DNA of 43,528 nt from Pseudomonas fulva NBRC 16637 = DSM 17717. GTDB lineage: Bacteria > Pseudomonadota > Gammaproteobacteria > Pseudomonadales > Pseudomonadaceae. The stretch's first letter is position 1. The number at the start of each line of letters is the position of its first letter. The translations under genes and the position numbers were made by a program. Location: the NCBI RefSeq assembly GCF_000730565.1, contig NZ_BBIQ01000029.1, positions 1 through 43,528 of the forward strand, given 5' to 3'. Shown here in pieces: positions 33,369 to 41,057 of the stretch. The notes below the pieces were generated by a model. The model did not search any database. It worked only from the letters and a program-made list of their open reading frames with translations, and was not told where the DNA came from.

Positions 33369-35533
33369 GCGATCCGGTCAATGTGACGCTGCCCGAACCG
33401 GCCCAGGCCCCGGCGCCTGCCACCAGCGCGCGCGCTGACCTCGGCCCTTGGCTGGAGGTGATGCTGCAGGTCGCGCACCATTATCGTCTGGACGTGTCAC
33501 CCCAGCGCATCCGCCTGGCCGCCGATGAGGATGCCCGGCCCCTGGACGAAATCCTGCGCCACATGGCCCGCCAAGCCGGCCTGGCCTTGCGCTTCGTGCG
33601 TTTCGACGCAAAAGGTTTGCGGCAATGGCGCACGCCGCTGGTGTTGGAGCTCGATGACGGCCAACTGGCGGTGGTCGAGTCGGTGACCCAGGAGGACGAC
33701 CTGGCGGTGGTCTTCGCAGGCGATCAAGGGTTGACCTCGCGCCTGCCCCGCGATGCGCTGCAAGGCAGGATCACCCGCGTTGCACTGCTGCGCCCCGCAC
33801 GGCCACTGCGCGATGTGCGCACCGATGACTACACCGCCCCGTACGACCGGCACTGGTTCGCCCGTATCGTACTGCGCGATCTGCGCCCGTACGGGCAAGT
33901 GATGATCGCCTCACTGGTCGCCAACGTACTGGCGCTGGCCGGGGTGCTGTTCTCGATGCAGGTCTACGACCGCGTGATTCCGGCTGAATCACTGCCGACC
34001 TTGTATGTGCTGTTTGGCGGCGTGGTGCTGGCGTTGGTGTTCGACTTCAGCATGCGCCTGCTGCGTCTCAAGGTCACCGACCTGTTGGGCAAGCGTGCCG
34101 ACCTGCGCGTCAGCGACCTGGTCTATGGCCACGCCCTGCGCCTGCGCAACTCGGTGCGGCCCAAGTCCACCGGCTCGTTCATTTCGCAGTTGCGCGAGCT
34201 GGAGTCGATCCGCGACCTGATCACCTCCAGCACCGCGACGGCACTGGCCGACCTGCCCTTCTTCCTGCTGTTCCTGTTCGTGTTCTGGCTGATCGGCGGC
34301 GTGCTGGTGTTCGTGCCGATCGTGGCCCTGGTGGCGATGGTGGTGCCGGGCTTGCTCGCGCAGCGGCGCCTGGCACGGTTGGCCAATGCCTCGATGCGTG
34401 AGTCCTCGTTGCGCAATGCCATGCTGGTCGAGAGCATCCAGGGCCTGGACGAGATCAAGGCCCTGCAAGCCGAAGCGCGTTTCGAGCGGCAATGGAACCA
34501 GTACAACGCCGCCTGCGCCCACACCAACCTGCGCCTGCGCACCCTCACCAACGGGCTGGTGGCCTGGACGCAGAATGTGCAAGGGGCCGTGTTCGCCGTG
34601 GTCATCGTGATCGGCGCGCCCATGGTGATCGCCGGCGACCTGACCACCGGCAGCCTGGTGGCCGCCTCCATGCTGGCCTCGCGCATGATGGCGCCGCTGG
34701 CCCAACTGACCCATGTACTGACCCGCTGGCAGCAGGCCAAGGTGGCCCTGCAAGGGCTGGACAAGCTGATGCAGTCGCCAGTGGACCACCCCGAAGGCGA
34801 GGCACGGGTGCACATGCCTGCCCTGCGTGGTGAATACCGCTTGCGCCAGGCCACCTTCCGCTACAGCGAAGAGGCGCCGCCTGTGCTCAACATCGCGCAG
34901 CTGGACATTCGCCCGGGCGAGCGCATTGCCGTGCTCGGCCGCAACGGCGCTGGCAAGTCGACCTTGCTGCAGGCGCTGGCCGGTAGCATGGACCTGATGC
35001 AGGGGGAGGTGAGCCTGGACGGTATCGCCATGGCGCACCTGGACCCGGCCGACCTGCGCCGTGACGTGGGCTTGCTGTCCCAGTACGCCAGGCTGTTCCA
35101 CGGCACCCTGCGCGAGAACCTGACCCTGGGCGCCGGCCAGGCCAGCGATCAGGAGCTGGTGGCGGCGCTGTCGGCCACCGGTGCGCTGGACTTCGTGCGT
35201 CGCCTGCCCAAAGGCATGGATCACCTGATCCTCGAAGGCGGCCTGGGCCTGTCCGGTGGGCAGCGCCAGGCCCTGGTGCTGTCGCGGCTGCTGGTGCGTC
35301 AGCCGCAGGTGCTGCTGCTGGACGAGCCCACCGCTTCGCTCGATGACATCACCGAGCGCCGGTTGCTGGATAACCTGGATCGCTTCTGCCAGGGCCGCAC
35401 CTTGGTGATCGCCACCCACCGGTTGAGCGTGCTGCAACGGGTGGACCGCATCCTGGTGCTCGACGGCGGCCGTATCGTGATCGACGACGCACGCGACGCC
35501 GCGTTGGCCAAACTGCAAGGAGCGCAGGCATGA
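33365..35533 (+). CDS. lapI: LapB-like type I secretion ABC transporter
   Basis: A 722-residue inner-membrane exporter ATPase. An N-terminal C39 peptidase-like domain (about 25-145) lacks the catalytic Cys, so it is a docking domain rather than a protease. This suits an RTX adhesin whose signal is not cleaved. The membrane domain spans about 175-460. The ATPase domain has Walker A GRNGAGKST (525-533), signature LSGGQ (629-633), and Walker B LLLDEP with Asp653 and Glu654; an H-loop ATHRL follows. All ATPase motifs are intact. It overlaps the neighbouring genes at both ends by ATGA, indicating coupled translation with the TolC and HlyD partners. Its substrate is almost certainly the giant adhesin upstream. 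Confidence 0.94.
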   Translation: MSDPVNVTLPEPAQAPAPATSARADLGPWLEVMLQVAHHYRLDVSPQRIRLAADEDARPLDEILRHMARQAGLALRFVRFDAKGLRQWRTPLVLELDDGQLAVVESVTQEDDLAVVFAGDQGLTSRLPRDALQGRITRVALLRPARPLRDVRTDDYTAPYDRHWFARIVLRDLRPYGQVMIASLVANVLALAGVLFSMQVYDRVIPAESLPTLYVLFGGVVLALVFDFSMRLLRLKVTDLLGKRADLRVSDLVYGHALRLRNSVRPKSTGSFISQLRELESIRDLITSSTATALADLPFFLLFLFVFWLIGGVLVFVPIVALVAMVVPGLLAQRRLARLANASMRESSLRNAMLVESIQGLDEIKALQAEARFERQWNQYNAACAHTNLRLRTLTNGLVAWTQNVQGAVFAVVIVIGAPMVIAGDLTTGSLVAASMLASRMMAPLAQLTHVLTRWQQAKVALQGLDKLMQSPVDHPEGEARVHMPALRGEYRLRQATFRYSEEAPPVLNIAQLDIRPGERIAVLGRNGAGKSTLLQALAGSMDLMQGEVSLDGIAMAHLDPADLRRDVGLLSQYARLFHGTLRENLTLGAGQASDQELVAALSATGALDFVRRLPKGMDHLILEGGLGLSGGQRQALVLSRLLVRQPQVLLLDEPTASLDDITERRLLDNLDRFCQGRTLVIATHRLSVLQRVDRILVLDGGRIVIDDARDAALAKLQGAQA

Positions 35534-36714
35534 GCAACCATGAACTTCCCGCCTCTTACCTCGATGGTCAGGATGACCAGGCGGTGTTTCGGGCTGGGCG
35601 CCTGATCACCCTGTGCGCGGTGATGCTGGCGGCATTCCTGGCCTGGGCGGCCTGGTTCGAGGTGACCGAGGTGTCCACCGGCACGGGCAAGGTCATCCCC
35701 AGCTCCCGTGAGCAGGTGATCCAGTCGTTCGAAGGTGGGATCGTCGCGCAGATGAGCGTGGCCGAAGGAGATCTGGTCGAGCGCGGCCAGGTCCTGGCCC
35801 AGCTCGATCCGACCAAGACATCATCAAGCGTGGGCGAAAGCGAAGCCAAGTACCGCGCCGCCAAGGCCAGCCAGGCGCGCCTGCAGGCAGAGGTCACGGG
35901 CAAGCCGTTGAAATTCCCGGCCAGCCTGCGCGAGTCGCCCGAGCTGATCGAGGCGGAGACGGCGCTGTACACCACCCGCCGCCGTGGTCTTGAGCAGACG
36001 CTGGCCGGTATCGAGGACTCGCTGCGGCTGGTGCGCAGCGAGCTCAAGATCACCGAAAACCTGGCGAAGATGGGCGCTTCCAGCCGCGTCGAGGTCATCC
36101 GCCTGAACCGCCAGCGCTCGGAACTGGAGCTCAAGGCCACCGAGGCACGCTCGGAGTATCTGGTGCGGGCCAGGGAGGAACTGGCCAAGGCCAGTGCCGA
36201 GGCCGACAGCCTGTCGGAGGTAATCCGTGGCCGCAGCGACTCATTGACGCGCCTGACCTTGCGCTCGCCGGTGCGGGGTATCGTCAAGGACATCGAGGTC
36301 AACACCCTGGGCGGTGTGGTGCAGCCAGGTGGCCAGGTGATGAAGATCGTGCCGATGGATGAGCGCCTGCTGATCGAGACCCGCATCGCGCCACGGGACA
36401 TTGCCTTCATTCACCCCGATCAGGCCGCCAAAGTGAAGATCAGCGCCTACGACTACTCGGTGTATGGCGGCTTGGACGGCAAGGTGGTGGGGATTTCGCC
36501 GGATACTCTGCAAGACGAGGTCAAACCTGAAATCTACTATTACCGGGTGTTCATTCGCACCGAACAGGACAGCCTGCAGAACAAGGCCGGCAAGCAGTTT
36601 GCAATCGTGCCAGGGATGATCGCCACGGTGGATATTCGCACCGGGGAGAAGACGATACTCGACTACCTCATCAAACCCCTGAACCGAGCCAAGGAAGCCT
36701 TGCGCGAGCGTTAG
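35530..36714 (+). CDS. lapJ: HlyD-family membrane fusion protein of the adhesin exporter
   Basis: A 394-residue periplasmic adaptor linking the ABC transporter to the TolC channel. A short cytoplasmic tail is followed by one transmembrane helix (about 24-44) and a biotinyl-lipoyl half-motif around SFEGGIVAQMSVAEGDLVERG. A long alpha-helical hairpin (about 105-235) comes next, then the second lipoyl half (LRSPVRGIVKDIEVNTLGG) and a beta-barrel domain ending with PGMIATVDIRTGEKTILDYL, a strong HlyD signature. Length is normal. It overlaps the transporter gene by ATGA and is the last gene of the secretion operon. A hairpin follows before cheV. Confidence 0.94.
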   Translation: MSNHELPASYLDGQDDQAVFRAGRLITLCAVMLAAFLAWAAWFEVTEVSTGTGKVIPSSREQVIQSFEGGIVAQMSVAEGDLVERGQVLAQLDPTKTSSSVGESEAKYRAAKASQARLQAEVTGKPLKFPASLRESPELIEAETALYTTRRRGLEQTLAGIEDSLRLVRSELKITENLAKMGASSRVEVIRLNRQRSELELKATEARSEYLVRAREELAKASAEADSLSEVIRGRSDSLTRLTLRSPVRGIVKDIEVNTLGGVVQPGGQVMKIVPMDERLLIETRIAPRDIAFIHPDQAAKVKISAYDYSVYGGLDGKVVGISPDTLQDEVKPEIYYYRVFIRTEQDSLQNKAGKQFAIVPGMIATVDIRTGEKTILDYLIKPLNRAKEALRER

Positions 36715-36738
36715 CGCAAGCGCCCCTAAAGCCTTTAC

Positions 36739-36771
36739 GGAACAGGCCGATAACCTGTCATCCCCTGTTCC
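36739..36771 (+). promoter_or_regulatory. Inverted repeat between the exporter operon and cheV
   Basis: GGAACAGG (36739-36746) and CCTGTTCC (36764-36771) form an 8-bp stem. The inner ACAGG can instead pair with CCTGT at 36754-36758, giving two mutually exclusive hairpins. No T-run follows. It could end the exporter transcript or control cheV, but this is inference. Confidence 0.45.
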
Positions 36772-36786
36772 CCACCGAAGGTCACC

Positions 36787-37686
36787 ATGGCCAAGCAAAA
36801 TGCCCGCGCGGACGCGTTGTCCCTGCTGTTGTTCACCCTGCGCAGCGGCAAGCTGATGGCAATCAACCTGCTCAAGGTCAGCGAAATCATTCCGTGCCCG
36901 GCGCTGACCAAGCTTCCCGAGTCCCACCCGCATGTCAAAGGCGTGGCGACCTTGCGCGGGCATCCGCTGTCGGTGATCGACCTGTCCCGCGCCATTGGCG
37001 AGCAACCGCTGGCCGACCCCAACGGCGGGTGTTTGATCGTCACCGAGATCAGCCGCTCACGCCAGGGCCTGCACGTGCAAGCGGTCAGCCGCATCGTGCA
37101 CTGCCTGAGCACCGACATCAAACCGCCGCCGTACGGTGCGGGCAAACAGTCGTTCATCACGGGCGTCACCCGCGTGGACAACACCCTGGTGCAGGTGCTC
37201 GACATCGAGAAGGTCATTCACGGCATCGCCCCGCCCCCCGTCGAATTGCCCGCCAGTGGCCTGAGCGTCGAGGACGCCAGCCTGCTGGCTGCCGCCAACA
37301 TCCTGGTGGTCGACGACAGCAACGTCGCCCTGCAACAGTCGGTGCATACCCTGCGCAACCTGGGGATCGAATGCCGCACCGCCCGCAGTGCCAAGGACGC
37401 CATCGGCATTCTGCTGGAGCTGCAAGGCACGGCGCAGGAGATCAATGTCATCGTCTCGGACATCGAGATGAGCGAGATGGACGGCTATGCCTTCACCCGC
37501 AGCCTGCGCGAAAGCCCGGATTTCCAGCACGTGTATGTGCTGCTGCACACCTCGCTGGACAGCGCCATGAGCAGCGAAAAGGCGACCCAGGCCGGGGCCA
37601 ATGCCATCTTGACCAAGTTCTCGTCCCCGGAGTTGACCGACTGCCTGGTGGTGGCGGCGCGGGCGGTGGTCTTCGCCGAGCGCTGA
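36787..37686 (+). CDS. cheV: Chemotaxis coupling protein CheV
   Basis: A 299-residue fusion of an N-terminal CheW-like coupling domain (about 10-160) and a C-terminal receiver domain (about 170-299). CheV couples methyl-accepting chemoreceptors to the CheA kinase and its receiver can be phosphorylated to adapt the signal. The receiver has acidic Asp176/Asp177 (LVVDDSN), the phospho-acceptor Asp225 (VSDIEMSEMDG), a conserved Thr in LLHTS and the Lys in LTKF. All key residues are present. The CheW part carries the IDLSRAIG strand. GAAGG lies about 6 bases before the ATG. It is 72 bp after the exporter operon on the same strand, so read-through is possible. No other che gene is in the window. 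Confidence 0.94.
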   Translation: MAKQNARADALSLLLFTLRSGKLMAINLLKVSEIIPCPALTKLPESHPHVKGVATLRGHPLSVIDLSRAIGEQPLADPNGGCLIVTEISRSRQGLHVQAVSRIVHCLSTDIKPPPYGAGKQSFITGVTRVDNTLVQVLDIEKVIHGIAPPPVELPASGLSVEDASLLAAANILVVDDSNVALQQSVHTLRNLGIECRTARSAKDAIGILLELQGTAQEINVIVSDIEMSEMDGYAFTRSLRESPDFQHVYVLLHTSLDSAMSSEKATQAGANAILTKFSSPELTDCLVVAARAVVFAER

Positions 37687-37771
37687 CCTGCCCACACGGC
37701 GGCGGGTTTGCCCCTCGGACTGACTGGGGCATACTTCCATACCCCCTTTCGCAACCAACAGGAAGCCACGC

Positions 37772-38083
37772 ATGAAACGTATCAGCCTCATCCTGATCAG
37801 TTGCGCCCTGTTCAGCGGCCTCGTCCAGGCTTCCAGCAGCCAGGCCTGGAACGAGCACCGCCAGCAAATGCTCAAGGCCTGCCTGGCTGCCAGCCAGTTC
37901 AAGAACGCCTATGCCCGTAGCAAGCCCGCCGAATTCGACGACCAGACCGGCATGAGCGCCCTGCTGGTCGAAGGCCTGTACCCGCAAAAGCACATGAAGC
38001 AGCGAACCGGTACCGAGTTGTGCCTGTATGACCGCAAGCAACAGCGGGCGTATGTGAGTGAATGGAGCCCGCAAACCAAGTGA
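37772..38083 (+). CDS. Small secreted protein of unknown function
   Basis: A 103-residue protein with a clear signal peptide ending at VQA-SS (residue 20), so it is periplasmic or secreted. The mature part has two cysteines (KACLAAS and ELCLYD) that could form a disulphide. It ends with a Tyr/Trp-containing strand-like segment (RAYVSEW). I recognise no domain. An AGGAA ribosome site precedes the ATG. The stop codon overlaps the GTG start of the next gene (GTGA), so the two are probably translated together, although that neighbour is a cytoplasmic-type cysteine-cluster protein. Confidence 0.8.
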   Translation: MKRISLILISCALFSGLVQASSSQAWNEHRQQMLKACLAASQFKNAYARSKPAEFDDQTGMSALLVEGLYPQKHMKQRTGTELCLYDRKQQRAYVSEWSPQTK

Positions 38084-38814
38084 GCGATAGCCTGCGTTTC
38101 GCCTGCACCGGCTGCGGCAAGTGCTGCAGCGGCCACCATGTGCCCCTGACCCTGGCCGAGTCGCAGCGCTGGGCCCGTGACGGCGGGCAGGTGATAGTGC
38201 TGATAGAGGCATTCGTGGTGGACGGCCCTGGCATGCCCCCTGAGCAACGCGAACATGTGCTGTTGCGCTCTCATGCCGTGCCCAGTGCCGACGGCCAGGT
38301 TCGGGTGTCGGTGACCTTCGCGGCCTTCAACCCTGGCCGTTGCCGCTACCTGGACGACAACGACCTGTGCGCCATTTACGACCAGCGCCCACTGGTGTGC
38401 AGGATCTATCCGGTTGAAATCAACCCGCACATTCCCTTGCGGCCCGAGAGCAAGGATTGCCCACCCGAGGCCTGGCAACAGGGGCCTGAGCTGATTCACG
38501 GCACACAGCTGGTCGATGCCGAGTTGCAGGCGCTGGTGCAGGCCTCTCGGCAGGCAGACAGGGAAGACATTGCGGCCAAGGTGGCGGTCTGCCAAGCACT
38601 GGGCATGACCACCAGCGCGCTCAAGGGCAACGGCTTCACGGCCTACCTGCCTGACATGCAGGCATTTGCCACAGCCCTTGCAGAGCATCCTCAGGACACA
38701 GGGGGGTCTTGGGCTCTGCATGTCGAAGACGCTGTATTGCAGGCCCAGTTACAGGCACTTGGGGTGCAGGTGACTGACCAGCCACCGGTTTATTACGCCT
38801 TTATCGGGTTCTAG
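38080..38814 (+). CDS. YkgJ-family cysteine-cluster protein (long form)
   Basis: A 244-residue protein starting with GTG at 38080, which overlaps the previous stop (GTGA). An in-frame ATG at 38062 would add six residues and is the alternative. The N-terminal half shows the family pattern: FACTGCGKCC, then GRCRYLDDNDLCAIYDQRPLVCRIYP. These cysteines probably bind a metal or iron-sulphur centre. The C-terminal half is helical, lacks clear motifs and contains ALGMTTSALKGNGF. The enzymatic role of the family is not established. It shares the family with the shorter gene at 2057-2440. Confidence 0.88.
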   Translation: MSDSLRFACTGCGKCCSGHHVPLTLAESQRWARDGGQVIVLIEAFVVDGPGMPPEQREHVLLRSHAVPSADGQVRVSVTFAAFNPGRCRYLDDNDLCAIYDQRPLVCRIYPVEINPHIPLRPESKDCPPEAWQQGPELIHGTQLVDAELQALVQASRQADREDIAAKVAVCQALGMTTSALKGNGFTAYLPDMQAFATALAEHPQDTGGSWALHVEDAVLQAQLQALGVQVTDQPPVYYAFIGF

Positions 38815-39165
38815 GGGCAGGACGGGTGATGTTGGCTTGAACACCGTCAGCCCGTTTTACCCGGTCAGGGGCGCCGCTGCGGCTGTAGTGGCCTACGCAG
38901 TGGCCGTGCCACGCAGCTTCGCGACTCACAAGGTTCGGTGATCCTTTCACAGGGTGTGTTCACACCGCCCACTGAGCGCCTTGTCTTTCGTCACGCTACA
39001 AGGCTCTAAACCGGGCATTTCAACGACAATCTGCGCCATTCCAGCCCCGATACTTACCTTTTACGCAACAGTGCTTATCCAACTTCGCTCTGTTTAAACT
39101 GCCTTCACACGACTAACTTTACCCCTGTCCTCATTAGCACTTGCACCGCAAGAAGGTAGTTAGAA
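38815..39165. other. Intergenic region before the small exported protein
   Basis: No gene seen in 351 bp. The left third is GC-rich with short repeats (AGTGGCC twice near 38887-38905). The right half is more AT-rich and probably contains the promoter of the next gene, whose AAGAAGG ribosome site is at 39150-39156. I could not identify a convincing -35/-10 pair. Confidence 0.5.
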
Positions 39166-39390
39166 ATGTCCAACAGTATGGGTATTGCCAGCGTGTTCGT
39201 CCTGTCGTCCCTGTTGTTGTCCCCCCTGGCCATGGCCGAAGAGTCGCCCGCATTCGTGGCCCGCAACGCCGAGTTCGCAGCGGCCCATCAGGACGCCCGC
39301 GAAACAGTGGCCGCCCAGCATGCCGAGACGGTCAAAGCCTCGCAGCAGACAGCGTCCAAAGCGGTTGTCGATACCGACGCCGACAGCTGA
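39166..39390 (+). CDS. Tiny exported protein, 74 residues
   Basis: The predicted product has a signal peptide (cleavage near AMA-EE, residue 24) and a mature part of about 50 residues. That part is rich in Ala, Glu, Thr and Gln, with a helical pattern and no Cys or Trp. AAGAAGG sits 9 bases before the ATG, and a second in-frame ATG at 39178 is possible. A strong terminator lies about 65 bases downstream, so this looks like an independent single-gene transcript. I do not recognise the family, and the role is unknown. Its small size lowers confidence, but the signal peptide, ribosome site and terminator together support a real gene. Confidence 0.7.
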   Translation: MSNSMGIASVFVLSSLLLSPLAMAEESPAFVARNAEFAAAHQDARETVAAQHAETVKASQQTASKAVVDTDADS

Positions 39391-39453
39391 GCCTACGCCT
39401 CGGCGCGTTCAACATCCGCCATGGGATTCATCTGTTTCAATATGTTAGCCTCT

Positions 39454-39485
39454 AAAAAGCCGCTGCCCTATCAGCGGCTTTTTTT
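39454..39485 (+). terminator. Rho-independent terminator
   Basis: AAAAAGCCGCTG and CAGCGGCTTTTT form a 12-bp stem with a 6-base loop followed by more T. It ends the transcript of the tiny exported protein and insulates the porin gene. The A-run on the left means it could also work on the minus strand. Confidence 0.92.
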
Positions 39486-39586
39486 CGTATGCGCTGGGTT
39501 TTCCCCTGGCAGATTCGTCATGCAGCAAGCATGACCATCTCCTACAACAAGCACTGCCCCGCCTACCGATCAAGGAGTCAATACCG

Positions 39587-40921
39587 GTGTCTTTCGCGTT
39601 TCGCTTCACCCCGCTTTTCATTGCGCTCAGTGCAAGTATTCCCGTCACGGCCCAGGCCACCGATGACAATGCCGAAGGTTTTGTAGCGGGTTCATCGTTG
39701 AACCTGCACCTGCGCAATGCTTATTTCAACCGCGACTCCCACAATCAGGGTGCACGCGATACGCGGGAATGGGGTCAAGGGGCAGTGGCGCGCTTCGAAT
39801 CCGGTTACACGCCAGGCATCGTCGGTTTCGGTCTCGACGCGCACGCCATGCTGGGGGTTAAGCTGGACGGTGGCGGTGGTCATGCAGGCACCAGCATTCT
39901 GCCTACACATGTGAAAGGCGACGGCGAACTGGGCGCTGCCCCGCATTCGTTTTCCACAGCAGGCGCGGCGCTCAAGCTCAAGGCGCTGGACACCGAGTTC
40001 AAGGCCGGCGACCTGTTCTTGACCAACCCCGTGATCGCCGGTGGCGAAACCCGCATGCTGCCGCAAACGTTCCGGGGTATCAGCCTGATCAACACCAGCG
40101 TCGAGGGGCTGCTGCTTGAGGGTGGCAAGGTCAGTTTCACCAAGCCCTACAACCAAAGCGGCCACCGCCGTATCGATACCTACTATGGCTCGCTGGATGA
40201 GCGCGGCAAGAGCAAGCACCTGAGCTGGGCGGGCGCAGCCTGGAGCGGTACACCCAACATCACTACCAGCGTGTATGCGGCCGAACTGAAGGATATCTGG
40301 AACCAGTACTACGCCGACTTCGACTACACCTACGTGGTCAACGAGCAGGTCAGCCTCAACCCTGGCGCCCACTTTTATCACACGCAAGACACAGGCCGGG
40401 CCTTGCTGGGCAGCATCGACAACAATACCTACAGCCTTCACCTGACACTCAATGCGGGCGCCCATACCGTGACGGCCGCCTATCAGCGGGTCAACGGCGA
40501 TACCCCGTTCGACTACATCAACCTCGGTGACAGCGTCTACCTGGACAACTCGCGCATGTATTCGGACTTCAACGCGCCGAACGAGCGGTCCTGGAAACTT
40601 CAGTACGGGTACGACTTCGCCGGCCTCGACTTGCCCGGCTTGAGCGCATCGCTGTCTTACTCGCGGGGCAAGGCCGACCTGACCAAGGCCGCCCAGGGCA
40701 ACAGCCACTACGATTACTACCGGGCCGATGGCAAGGATGCCCAGCACTGGGAACGCGACCTGGACATCAAGTACGTGTTCCAGGAAGGCGACCTCAAAGA
40801 CCTCTCGGTACTGGTACGGTATGCCACGCACCGCGGCGGCCAGGGCTACGCCTCGATTGACGGCAACAGCAACAACGACGAGATGCGCGTGATTGTCGAC
40901 TATCCCTTGAACGTGTTCTGA
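39587..40921 (+). CDS. OprD-family outer-membrane porin
   Basis: A 444-residue porin with a signal peptide ending at AQA-TD (residue 24). The mature protein starts with the family pattern EGFVAGSSLNLHLRNAYFNRD and continues as an 18-strand barrel with regular Tyr/Trp-rich strands. It contains RTYRGISLINTS-like wording as QTFRGISLINTS and ends in a C-terminal strand VIVDYPLNVF with terminal Phe, required for outer-membrane insertion. OprD-type porins take up amino acids or small carboxylates; the substrate cannot be read here. The start is GTG at 39587 with AAGGAG 9 bases upstream. It is transcribed alone, flanked by a terminator upstream and a strong hairpin downstream. Confidence 0.93.
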   Translation: MSFAFRFTPLFIALSASIPVTAQATDDNAEGFVAGSSLNLHLRNAYFNRDSHNQGARDTREWGQGAVARFESGYTPGIVGFGLDAHAMLGVKLDGGGGHAGTSILPTHVKGDGELGAAPHSFSTAGAALKLKALDTEFKAGDLFLTNPVIAGGETRMLPQTFRGISLINTSVEGLLLEGGKVSFTKPYNQSGHRRIDTYYGSLDERGKSKHLSWAGAAWSGTPNITTSVYAAELKDIWNQYYADFDYTYVVNEQVSLNPGAHFYHTQDTGRALLGSIDNNTYSLHLTLNAGAHTVTAAYQRVNGDTPFDYINLGDSVYLDNSRMYSDFNAPNERSWKLQYGYDFAGLDLPGLSASLSYSRGKADLTKAAQGNSHYDYYRADGKDAQHWERDLDIKYVFQEGDLKDLSVLVRYATHRGGQGYASIDGNSNNDEMRVIVDYPLNVF

Positions 40922-40949
40922 CAGTCACTGCAATCACTGGCTGATCAGC

Positions 40950-40971
40950 GCGGCAGGGGAACCCCTGCCGC
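40950..40971 (+). terminator. Strong hairpin after the porin gene
   Basis: Perfect 10-bp inverted repeat GCGGCAGGGG/CCCCTGCCGC with only two bases between the arms. It lies 29 bp after the porin stop codon. No T-run follows, so it may stabilise the mRNA end rather than terminate on its own. Confidence 0.5.
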
Positions 40972-40982
40972 ACGGTAATTCC

Positions 40983-41002
40983 GTCGGACGAACTTGTCCG
41001 AC
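40983..41002 (+). promoter_or_regulatory. Palindrome upstream of the GGDEF gene
   Basis: GTCGGAC-GAACTT-GTCCGAC is a perfect 7-bp inverted repeat 56 bp before the GGDEF start codon. Its position and spacing suit an operator for a dimeric regulator or a second terminator hairpin. It does not match a site I recognise. Confidence 0.45.
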
Positions 41003-41057
41003 AATCTTCACTTGCCTAGAATGTCGCCGCCGCAAATGGCCCCCAGCAGTCGCGACC

